IMG/VR virus record: IMGVR_UViG_3300009788_000017
Coordinates: 1 to 56,988 of that record
From: a virus
DNA length: 56,988 bases
Direction: 5' to 3' (one strand)
Each line of letters begins with the position of its first letter. Position 1 is the first letter of the stretch. The notes below the pieces were generated by a model. It was not told the DNA's origin. It saw only the letters and a program-made list of their open reading frames with translations, and made no database searches. A program made the translations under genes and the position numbers. Shown piece after piece: positions 51,420 to 56,988 of the stretch.

Positions 51420-51468
51420 CTTAGGATTATAGGTGCTTAAAGTATAGCACTATAATCCTAAGGGTCAA
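51420..51468 (-). promoter_or_regulatory. Promoter with flanking 13-bp inverted repeat (probable Rrf2 operator)
   Basis: Minus-strand TTGACC (51463-51468), a 16-bp spacer and TATACT (51441-51446). A perfect inverted repeat, CTTAGGATTATAG (51420-51432) and CTATAATCCTAAG (51450-51462), sits on both sides of the -10: one arm in the spacer, the other near the start point, about 30 bp apart centre to centre. The core resembles the TAGGATCTATA elements of the 41 and 45 kb promoters. Confidence 0.78.
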
Positions 51469-51474
51469 TGAGGT

Positions 51475-51993
51475 TTAAAGTAATCGGTCAGATCCGTGAT
51501 TTACATGGTAGCCGTGTTTAATTTCAGCTTCCTTTCTTGCTGTGATGGCGTCGTCAATACTGACGAAATAGCCGATGTGCTTCAACTTTCCGTCAATGCA
51601 TATTCGCGCGACCCATTTCTTGGTGAGCTTATTCAAGTGGACTCCGCAAGTACCTGAGGTGTTATCTGAGTGGAGCCTTTGGTTCCTCATATTCTCCGAG
51701 GCTGTTGCAGTCCTGATGTTGCTGAGCCTGTTGTCGACCCCATCGCCATTGATGTGATCGGTTTGGTCCTCAGGGAATTGGCCATACGTGTAGAGCCAAG
51801 CGAGTCTATGAGCCATGTAATTCCTGCCGGCTATCATGATTCGTCGGTAGGATTTTCCGGTGCGAGTCGTGTGAGTGATGCCGGCATTGTCGCCCGCTTT
51901 AGCCCCTCCTCGGGCCACTAGCCACGTAAAGACGCCAGTATCTGGATCGTAATGGAGTAGTTCTTGGAGTCTTGCTTGGGAGAGTGTGTTCAT
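51475..51993 (-). mobile_element. HNH homing endonuclease with AP2 domain (172 aa)
   Basis: A 172-residue free-standing homing endonuclease. The HNH core is EDQTDHINGDGVDNRLSNIR, followed by a zinc/helix segment and an AP2 DNA-binding domain (TSGTCGVHLNKLTKKWVARI, IGYFVSIDDA). It sits upstream of the Rrf2 promoter. The paralogues at 35458 and 55745 share the same domain order. Confidence 0.88.
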
Positions 51994-52115
51994 GAGACCT
52001 CACCATTGGTCTGCACCGTTTGAAGATTTGCGCCACGCTGATCGGTGTATCAGCTATTCCCCCGCTAAAGGTAGGCGCCACTCGATAGTAGCGCTGCACC
52101 TTCATGCGGTCAACG
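51994..52115 (-). other. Intergenic interval with a possible truncated gene start
   Basis: A minus-strand frame starting MKVQRYYRVAPTFSGGIADT at 52104 stays open through this interval and beyond the HNH start in another frame. Its first ~40 residues look protein-like; the rest is HNH shadow. It may be the 5' remnant of a gene cut by the HNH insertion. There is no good ribosome-binding site, so it may also be nothing. Confidence 0.35.
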
Positions 52116-52451
52116 TCATTTCTCCTTCGGCCGCTCCACCACAGTCGCCTTGACGAGCGTCCAGGTAGCTTTGCCCCGGTATGCCTTGCCGTAGATCGTC
52201 TGGGTGGATAGTTTGTTGGTGCCACGAGCGCCCAGCGCCGCTATGTGCAGCGACGCCTCGCTGGCCCTGACACCCTCCTTGACCTGGTAGATCACCCACG
52301 TCCCCACCGGTGCGTTAGCTAGCACGCGCATCGGGACGGCACCCATGATGAACTTGGTCTCGTAGTTCGCCAAGTGCGGCCACTGGGAACCTGAGCCCGG
52401 CACCGCCACATCATCCAGCAACGCGTCTATACGGTCTGCGTCTGTGGTCAT
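52116..52451 (-). CDS. Hypothetical protein (111 aa)
   Basis: A 111-residue protein with a beta-rich centre (FIMGAVPMRVLANAPVGTWV). The last residues are basic (VVERPKEK). It starts 5 bases after the 52457 gene's stop, so the two are one operon. No family recognised. Confidence 0.55.
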   Translation of the reverse strand: MTTDADRIDALLDDVAVPGSGSQWPHLANYETKFIMGAVPMRVLANAPVGTWVIYQVKEGVRASEASLHIAALGARGTNKLSTQTIYGKAYRGKATWTLVKATVVERPKEK

Positions 52452-52456
52452 TTTAG

Positions 52457-52855
52457 TCAGGCCTCCAGTTCACTGCGTCCGGCATCGACCGTAGGTCCGT
52501 CTGCTGTCAGCAGTGGCAATAAGTCCACCAGCTGCCGACCAGGGTGGTTGGATCTCGCCGCTACGGCCATGGAGCTGACCGCCAGTAGCTGTCGGGCAGT
52601 TAGGAGGACCATAGGGGTAGGTTTGTCCACTTCAGCTCGTAGGAGGGCTGTCATGAGGTTCTGGCAATCGCGCATATTCGCGCGTCGGGCCCGGTAGTCG
52701 TCCGGGTCAGTGCGGTAGAACCCCTGCAGCTTGGAGCGCGACAGCGGTAAGCACGCGCGTTTGTGTAGCTCTAGGATGAGTTTGTCCCGGTCGGTGCCGG
52801 GCTGGTTGCTTCGGACCACCTTGGCGATGGCCTTATAAATTTCGTTTGTATCCAT
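52457..52855 (-). CDS. Hypothetical protein (132 aa)
   Basis: A 132-residue mostly helical protein (MDTNEIYKAIAKVVRSNQPG...). Its leader, AACTACTGGAGATTAAATC, belongs to the group shared by the small genes up to 55.7 kb. No family recognised. Confidence 0.55.
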   Translation of the reverse strand: MDTNEIYKAIAKVVRSNQPGTDRDKLILELHKRACLPLSRSKLQGFYRTDPDDYRARRANMRDCQNLMTALLRAEVDKPTPMVLLTARQLLAVSSMAVAARSNHPGRQLVDLLPLLTADGPTVDAGRSELEA

Positions 52856-52880
52856 GATTTAATCTCCAGTAGTTGGCACC

Positions 52881-52904
52881 CAAAAGCCCGCAATTAAGCG
52901 GGCT
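52881..52904 (-). terminator. Rho-independent terminator in the accessory block
   Basis: Minus strand: AGCCCGC (52898-52904 side) and GCGGGCT with a 6-base loop TTAATT, then TTTTG. A clean 7-bp GC stem with a short T-run. It ends the transcript coming from 53.2 kb and beyond. The remaining bases to 53000 hold no gene I can support. Confidence 0.72.
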
Positions 52905-52999
52905 GGCGGGCATTACCCCTGCGGTTGCATAATTAATCCCTCGGTTGAGTTATAGCGTTTTATGTAATTTGGTGGGGCTTCCCGTTTACTTTGGCGGCC

Positions 53000-53185
53000 T
53001 CATAGGATGTCATCGTCATCCTGGCTGGCCATGCTGAGCGCTGCGAACCTGCCGAAAGCCAGGCTAGCAGCAATCGACACGCAGCATAGTGTTAGTATGC
53101 TCAGCGCGACTCGCCAGCCATAATCATGCGTCCCGAAAAACAGCTCAAGGGCAGCCAGTACCCCAATTAAAATTATCCACTTCAT
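53000..53185 (-). CDS. Small two-segment membrane protein (61 aa)
   Basis: A 61-residue protein with two hydrophobic segments (residues ~2-15, ~24-48) and an acidic tail (SQDDDDIL). The ATG at 53185 follows the shared leader AACTAACGGAGTTAAAACC. Role unknown; a small phage membrane protein in an accessory block. Confidence 0.6.
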   Translation of the reverse strand: MKWIILIGVLAALELFFGTHDYGWRVALSILTLCCVSIAASLAFGRFAALSMASQDDDDIL

Positions 53186-53222
53186 GGTTTTAACTCCGTT
53201 AGTTTTGGGTTGGATTCTTTGG

Positions 53223-53287
53223 AAGTCGCCCCGGCACTCGATACTAAACAACGTTGTCCAGACGTTGACAGTAAACCGAGGCGACTT
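53223..53287. repeat. Inverted repeat in the 53186-53322 gap
   Basis: AAGTCGCCCCGG (53223-53234) pairs with CCGAGGCGACTT (53276-53287), one mismatch, around a 41-base loop containing CAACGTTG. Strong enough for a long hairpin in RNA. It could be an attenuator, a processing site or an unannotated small RNA; no function shown. Confidence 0.55.
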
Positions 53288-53291
53288 ACAA

Positions 53292-53316
53292 AGGCCACTC
53301 GTTAGAATGGCCAGGC
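53292..53316. repeat. 25-bp direct repeat, copy 1
   Basis: GCCACTCGTTAGAATGGCC followed by AGGCGG, also present exactly at 55188-55212. Each copy lies just past a gene's stop codon in the minus direction (53323 and 55219). It can fold GGCCA with TGGCC and in this copy is followed by TTT. Confidence 0.85.
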
Positions 53317-53322
53317 GGGTAC

Positions 53323-53727
53323 CTATTCGCCTATATAGGCGTATATCTCGCCATTAGCCCCTTCGAACAACTGTCCGCCTGTCGTACCCTCCTCGCTTAA
53401 CTGTTCGTATTCCTTCCAGTCCCAACTATCACTTTCTGCTATGCCTTGATAGTCGCGCATATCACCCGCTATAAACTGAATCAATAGAGCATTCAATTCG
53501 GTATCAGACCAGCCCGCTATTTCATCATCAGACCACGCGCCAAACGTGGCGAAGTAATCGCGCGTGGTTTGCCTTTGCTCCTCGCTGGTCAGTAGCTGGT
53601 ATTCCTCGCTATCGTCAACGGCAGCGCGCCACGTATCAGGACCGGCATTACTCCCAATCTCCGCCACGCTTGCCGAGTAATCCATAGGAGCGGCATTGTT
53701 GAAAAACTCAGTGATTTTAATTTCCAT
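53323..53727 (-). CDS. Plasmid/ICE-type hypothetical protein (134 aa)
   Basis: A 134-residue acidic protein (MEIKITEFFNNAAPMDYSAS...) with Trp/Asp-rich helical C-terminus. It matches my memory of a protein type carried by proteobacterial plasmids, integrative elements and phages, role unknown. The ATG at 53727 follows CAATTCAGGAGTGCTGACC, a variant of the shared leader. It overlaps nothing and ends at the 25-bp repeat. Confidence 0.55.
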   Translation of the reverse strand: MEIKITEFFNNAAPMDYSASVAEIGSNAGPDTWRAAVDDSEEYQLLTSEEQRQTTRDYFATFGAWSDDEIAGWSDTELNALLIQFIAGDMRDYQGIAESDSWDWKEYEQLSEEGTTGGQLFEGANGEIYAYIGE

Positions 53728-53729
53728 GG

Positions 53730-53984
53730 TCAGCACTCCTGAATTGTTACAACGGTTTTGACGCCGGCGATATTGACCCAATGCGTGGCCGCGTTGCTCC
53801 AGCAGACGGCGTAAACACGACGCCAGCGGTTGAGATGCTTGATCATGTAGGGCGTCGGTAGCTTCGATCCGTAGCCCGTGCGGCTGTAGTTCAGCGGTGT
53901 GTCGGTTGTTTTGATTTCTGCCGACTCGGTTAGATACGGGCCGCCCCATTTGCCATGCTGGATGAAGGCTTGTAGGTTTCGCAT
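53730..53984 (-). CDS. Hypothetical protein (84 aa)
   Basis: An 84-residue basic, aromatic protein (MRNLQAFIQHGKWGGPYLTE...). I set the start at 53984 with the shared leader AACTAACGGAGTTAAAACT; an upstream in-frame extension to 54044 has no such leader. The 54025-54066 hairpins lie in its 5' region. No family recognised. Confidence 0.58.
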   Translation of the reverse strand: MRNLQAFIQHGKWGGPYLTESAEIKTTDTPLNYSRTGYGSKLPTPYMIKHLNRWRRVYAVCWSNAATHWVNIAGVKTVVTIQEC

Positions 53985-54024
53985 AGTTTTAACTCCGTTA
54001 GTTATTGAGCTTGTAGCGCTCCGG

Positions 54025-54066
54025 GGCTGCACCCTGGTACTCAAGGTGCAGCCGGTAGGCTACCGG
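54025..54066. promoter_or_regulatory. Two adjacent hairpins in the 53984 gene's leader region
   Basis: GGCTGCACC (54025-54033) with GGTGCAGCC (54045-54053), a perfect 9-bp stem and 11-base loop, then CCGGTA-GGC-TACCGG (54052-54066). Neither has a T-run, so neither is a simple terminator. Together they fill most of the gap between the 53730 and 54107 genes, and may act in RNA stability or attenuation. Confidence 0.5.
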
Positions 54067-54106
54067 GCCGTAGCGTTAGCGGACGGCTCTGGTGCGTTGC
54101 AAGGGG

Positions 54107-54301
54107 CTAGCGGTAGGCGTTCAGCGTGCGCATTCCAATCTGTTCGATTTTTTGCTGGCACGCTTCACAGGTAGGCGTCTCCGAGTGAGTTAGTCTATAC
54201 CCTGGCTCACCGTTGCCACAGATGGCGGCCTCGCTGAAGTCTCCGGTTGACTGCTTCAAACGGCGCTGTTGTTTTTGGTTGGCGATATAGTGCGTAATCA
54301 T
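54107..54301 (-). CDS. Small cysteine-containing hypothetical protein (64 aa)
   Basis: A 64-residue protein with Cys residues at ICGNG and TCEACQ, a possible metal or redox site. Start ATG 54301 follows CCTACTAGGAGTGGAGTCC, a variant of the shared leader. No family recognised. Confidence 0.55.
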   Translation of the reverse strand: MITHYIANQKQQRRLKQSTGDFSEAAICGNGEPGYRLTHSETPTCEACQQKIEQIGMRTLNAYR

Positions 54302-54312
54302 GGACTCCACTC

Positions 54313-55122
54313 CTAGTAGGTTAGGCCGAGCGATTCAACCGCCGCCTTGAATTCGATCATCAACGCCGACAGCCGGGCCGTTAGTGCGGACTCTGTGAAG
54401 TCGGATAGCTCTGCGTCTGGCCACACTGCGCAACTCCGGGCCCCTTCAAGGTTTGACTCACCGCCAAGGCTCCATGCGGTGGCTACTTTCTCAATTTCAA
54501 ACGGTGTGGTCTGCAGCGCTTCCAATAGCTCGAATGCTTCGCGCTCGCTGTCAAACGGGCACTCATGCCAGAGCTCCGCAGGATAGCCAAATACTGTATA
54601 TTTTGGCTTGAACGTCTCCGGGTCGCTGGCATGCGCTATCGGATAGACTTCAAGGTTGAAAGTCTCCATTGTCTCAACCCATTCGCGCAGCTTCTTGGTT
54701 AGGGGGTACCGAATTGGGAACCCTTCAAACTTCAGAAAGTATTCAAACCGAGACGGCTCGCCAGCGCGTCGACCGTGGCAGTCTGTGTCCCGTGCATGGT
54801 ACAGAGAATTAGCCAGATAGTGCATAGGGCCGTCAGTGCTCGTTAGGTGCCATTTGATGAGCGGGGCCAACTCTGGGGCGTGCTCCGCTATGATGTCGTG
54901 AATGCATCCACCAGTTAGGTACGCCCAATCACTACGACGGCCCGCTTTGTACACGCTGCCGGTGATAGCGAACGAATTATGCCCGTTTCCACAGCAGTCA
55001 TCATGGCGCACTTCAATCACTAAATCACAGGGTTCTCCGTCAAATGTGATCTGTGTGGTGGTGGTCTGCTTCTGGTTTTTAACTAGCGTCGAAATTGGCA
55101 GCGCGTTATTTAAAGTTTTCAT
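54313..55122 (-). CDS. Plasmid/phage-type hypothetical protein (269 aa)
   Basis: A 269-residue protein. Its centre, VRHDDCCGNGHNSFAITGSV and then IKWHLTSTDGPMHYLANSLY, matches a protein type I recall from many Gram-negative plasmids, integrative elements and phages, with no settled function. There is no signal peptide or membrane segment. Leader AACTACTGGAGTTCAAATC. It is the largest gene of the accessory block. Confidence 0.65.
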   Translation of the reverse strand: MKTLNNALPISTLVKNQKQTTTTQITFDGEPCDLVIEVRHDDCCGNGHNSFAITGSVYKAGRRSDWAYLTGGCIHDIIAEHAPELAPLIKWHLTSTDGPMHYLANSLYHARDTDCHGRRAGEPSRFEYFLKFEGFPIRYPLTKKLREWVETMETFNLEVYPIAHASDPETFKPKYTVFGYPAELWHECPFDSEREAFELLEALQTTPFEIEKVATAWSLGGESNLEGARSCAVWPDAELSDFTESALTARLSALMIEFKAAVESLGLTY

Positions 55123-55187
55123 GATTTGAACTCCAGTAGTTATACTTTTGCGCCCGCGGCGCTGGTTTTGGATTGTATCCCGTGCCT

Positions 55188-55212
55188 AGCCACTCGTTAG
55201 AATGGCCAGGCG
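55188..55212. repeat. 25-bp direct repeat, copy 2
   Basis: Identical to 53292-53316. It lies 6 bases past the stop of the secreted-peptide gene at 55219. The pair flanks about 1.9 kb holding the 53323-55122 genes, so it could mark a duplicated or movable segment. Confidence 0.85.
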
Positions 55213-55218
55213 GCATAC

Positions 55219-55389
55219 TCAAAAGGTTAGCGGTTGGGCCGGCTGCGCTGCGGTGACGTGCGACGCTGTTGCCAGGCCCTGGTGATGCTTAGCGGATACT
55301 TCAGCGACTCCAGACACCAGCTCAACCGGATCGAAGCCGGTTAAAATCAGGGCTGTGAAAAGTGCGGCTGCTTTGAGGTAGTTGATCAT
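55219..55389 (-). CDS. Small secreted or membrane-anchored protein (56 aa)
   Basis: A 56-residue frame with an N-terminal hydrophobic stretch (NYLKAAALFTALILTGF) typical of a signal peptide or anchor, then a Ala/His/Thr-rich tail. Shared leader GACTAACGGAGTCGACACC before ATG 55389. Function unknown. The leader is the main reason to believe it. Confidence 0.58.
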   Translation of the reverse strand: MINYLKAAALFTALILTGFDPVELVSGVAEVSAKHHQGLATASHVTAAQPAQPLTF

Positions 55390-55422
55390 GGTGTCGACTC
55401 CGTTAGTCGTTTGTGTGTGTGT

Positions 55423-55653
55423 TTAGTAGACAAATCCAGCGACGCGCATGCTAGCCACGTTGCACATAATTGCGTGGTGTTTGGCGGTGTCAACCAGGTC
55501 AACTAGTTTAGCGTAGGCCTTGAACGCTGGCAGCTCCTCTGCAGCCCATGGGCCGAACGCCTTGGAGTCTGCGTCCAGTTGAACCATGCCGCCTTGATAG
55601 TTGAGTGTATCGGCTGCAATCTTGATGTGTTGGAGGGTAGTTGTATTTTTCAT
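55423..55653 (-). CDS. Hypothetical protein (76 aa)
   Basis: A 76-residue helical protein (MKNTTTLQHIKIAADTLNYQ...). Leader GACTAACGGAGTCAACACC before ATG 55653 is nearly identical to that at 55389. No family recognised. With the 55745 gene it begins the accessory block. Confidence 0.58.
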   Translation of the reverse strand: MKNTTTLQHIKIAADTLNYQGGMVQLDADSKAFGPWAAEELPAFKAYAKLVDLVDTAKHHAIMCNVASMRVAGFVY

Positions 55654-55744
55654 GGTGTTGACTCCGTTAGTCGTTTGTTGATGTGATGAAGCTTAAACCC
55701 ACAGGACTACGATGGCAAATAAAAGTTTCTTATGGTTAATTGGA

Positions 55745-56236
55745 TCACCATAAGGGTTCTGGAGGTGCGGGGATTTGGCGCTCCACCTCCGCTGCTTTTC
55801 GAGCCTTGACCGCGTCGCCATGGTCAACGAATACGCCTAGGTACTTGAGTTTGCCCTTTATTACGATCCCGGCCAGCCACTTGTTATCGCGCGGACTCCA
55901 GCGGACTCCCGGGCATTTAACGACATCAGGCGGCTGTCTAGTGACTCGCCTAGGTTGCAAGCGTAGGTTTTCAATGCGGTTATCTAGCAGGCTATCCGGG
56001 GCTATGTGAAACACAGCACCTTTTGGGAGCTCGCCATAGACGTAGAGCCATGCCAGCCGGTGCGCTTCGTACATCTGACCGTTCAACACTATCTGGAGCC
56101 GGCCGGTCGAGGCGCAGCCGGCCCGGTCGCCTGCTTTGACAGGCCCTCGATCCAAGCGCCAGAAGAACTCACCTGTATCGCGGCGGTACCACAGTACGTC
56201 CTGGAGTTGTTGTTGCGTAAGTTCCTGCTTTGACAT
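55745..56236 (-). mobile_element. HNH-AP2 homing endonuclease paralogue, degenerate HNH (163 aa)
   Basis: A 163-residue protein of the same type as those at 35458 and 51475. The AP2 domain is intact (CPGVRWSPRDNKWLAGIVIK, LGVFVD), but the HNH core reads GAVFHIAPDSLLDNRIENLR, where the active paralogues have DHINGD; the second His/Asp pattern is altered, so nuclease activity may be lost. Start is ATG 56236 (GGAGCAATGGTC leader) over 56242. It is the first leftward gene after the control region. Confidence 0.78.
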
Positions 56237-56242
56237 GACCAT

Positions 56243-56440
56243 TGCTCCGAGGTCTGCGCTCTTGAGATGTTGCGCCGGCTGATGAGCTGTCAGCTTTTCG
56301 GGTTCGATGCCCTAGGCGCACGCTAATTATATGCTTGCAGTTGCAGGAAGTCATATTCAGTTTGGTGATGTTTAGGTTTTTGCTATTCATTTTCGTGATA
56401 GTCCTCGTAAGTGGTTGATTCATATGGAGATTCTTCGATT
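56243..56440. other. Start of the leftward control region, no gene supported
   Basis: No credible gene in either strand; open frames here have no leader. The stretch precedes the TGTCTAA cluster. I see no clear promoter for the HNH-AP2 gene at 56236, so its transcription may start within the repeats beyond. Confidence 0.45.
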
Positions 56441-56717
56441 TTAGACAGTAATTTTAGACAGCGGTTTTTTGTCTAATTTTTGTGACTAGGCTGGAGGCCC
56501 CATGGTTGCTGCGTCTGCGCTCCATTTTAGTTACTAGTCTCTCTTTTATTATTATTGATAGATATATATATAAAGTAATAGAAAGAAAGGAGAGGACTAG
56601 TGTGGAGCGCAGGGAGTAACGGAACCGGCGCTTTTTGTGTCTTTGTGTCTAAACTCGTTGGAGGGCACGTGGGACTAAGGCCGTAGCCGATTCAGTCAGT
56701 GTCTAATTGGTGTCTAA
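56441..56717. promoter_or_regulatory. Six TGTCTAA/TTAGACA sites
   Basis: TTAGACA at 56441-56447 and 56454-56460; TGTCTAA at 56470-56476, 56646-56652, 56700-56706 and 56711-56717. The first pair is 13 bp apart and the last pair 11 bp apart. Sites 2 and 3 form a dyad with a 9-base centre. Chance would give far fewer in this length. Likely sites for a phage regulator or initiator protein. Confidence 0.78.
56517..56610. repeat. Imperfect inverted repeat with AT-rich centre (origin candidate)
   Basis: Arms 56517-56548 and 56580-56610 share GCGCTCCA with TGGAGCGC and ACTAGT with ACTAGT, plus purine/pyrimidine complement, with gaps. The centre (56549-56579) is almost all A/T, with ATATATATA. It lies between groups of TGTCTAA sites. 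Candidate duplex-opening element or strong stem-loop; no function proved. Confidence 0.6.
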
Positions 56718-56761
56718 TTTTAGGGGTTTTCGATTCGGCGAAATGGGCGCTTTCAAAGGTC

Positions 56762-56850
56762 GGAAAGCTACTTGCTGAAGTTGGAAAGCTACTTGCTAAG
56801 ATTATGTTAGTAAGTTACTTGCTAAGGCTACTAAGGGGCTGCTTGCTAAG
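56762..56850 (+). repeat. Four iteron-like copies around CTTGCTAAG
   Basis: GGAAAGCTACTTGCT occurs exactly at 56762-56776 and 56783-56797. Degenerate copies with CTTGCTAAG lie at 56818-56826 and 56842-56850. Spacings are 21, 26 and 24 bases, close to two or more helical turns. Iterons of this type bind initiators at origins. They lie 16 bases or more before the terminal repeat. Confidence 0.65.
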
Positions 56851-56865
56851 GTTAGAAAGCACCTC

Positions 56866-56988
56866 AAAAATCGCGATTTTTCGAGCGCCTATTTAGCTGT
56901 TTTGTATACAATGTGCTGCGGGTTCGGTGTGCATATTCTTGTCTTTTGGTGTGCAGCGCCGACACAATCGGTATGGTGTGCATCTTAA
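56866..56988. repeat. Right copy of the 123-bp direct terminal repeat
   Basis: Identical to 1-123, starting with the palindrome AAAAATCGCGATTTTT at 56866-56881. The base before it (C, 56865) ends the identity, so the repeat is exactly 123 bp within this window. Confidence 0.95.

Noticed and set aside
56699-56896. 65-aa plus-strand frame running into the right terminal repeat
   Set aside because: It is made from the iteron repeats and has no leader; a by-product of repeated sequence.
1-56988. Integrase, excisionase, T7-type RNA polymerase, CI-type repressor or tRNA genes
   Set aside because: I looked through the protein frames and found no matching motifs; a small or divergent tRNA could still be missed by eye.

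Overview
The window is one complete or near-complete genome of a tailed double-stranded DNA phage. The first 123 bases are repeated exactly as the last 123 (1-123 = 56866-56988), so the contig is either circular, with a unit of 56,865 bp, or carries a short direct terminal repeat. The gene set fits a short-tailed (podovirus-type) virion: large terminase, ~710-residue portal, scaffold, HK97-type capsid protein, a head-tail adaptor, a ~685-residue tail-nozzle protein, a beta-helix tailspike, several internal virion proteins and an 1893-residue polyvalent protein, with no tape measure, tube or sheath. I see no integrase, no phage RNA polymerase and no obvious tRNA. Promoters resemble host sigma-70 sites. 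The host is probably a Gram-negative bacterium (Shine-Dalgarno leaders, sigma-70 promoters, an Rrf2/IscR-type regulator), but the sequence does not identify it.

Layout. Two convergent gene blocks meet at a terminator near 27.1 kb and diverge from a control region spanning the contig junction (about 56.24 kb to 0.6 kb). Rightward (597-27103): a promoter at 499-527, DNA-packaging and accessory genes, terL, portal, scaffold, capsid, a mid-operon terminator (10.2 kb), adaptor, nozzle, tailspike, a lysis/membrane cassette (16.1-17.8 kb), internal virion proteins and the polyvalent protein. Leftward (56236-27147), in order of transcription: an accessory block of small genes sharing a nearly identical 19-nt ribosome-binding leader (55.7-52.5 kb); an Rrf2-type regulator operon with its own palindromic promoter (51.4 kb); small unknown genes including a DUF3310 protein; a cassette of adhesin-like virion proteins (48.1-45.1 kb and 43.5-42.3 kb) mixed with zinc-binding/HNH genes; a secreted protein; then a replication/recombination operon (41.46-27.15 kb) under a strong promoter next to a ribbon-helix-helix gene. 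That operon encodes a PrimPol-SF3 helicase, family A DNA polymerase, Cas4-like Fe-S nuclease, ATP-dependent ligase, DEDDh exonuclease, VRR-NUC nuclease, SNF2 helicase and probable ssDNA-associated proteins.

How it works together. Leftward genes probably act early (replication, recombination, regulation) and rightward genes late (assembly, lysis). Three leftward promoters carry related TAGGAT-TATA elements, which suggests a shared repressor. The junction region holds six TGTCTAA sites, an AT-rich inverted repeat and about four CTTGCTAAG iterons, making it the best origin/operator candidate. Mobile HNH-AP2 genes occur three times; one sits between the Cas4-like nuclease gene and a diverged second copy of that gene's 3' end.
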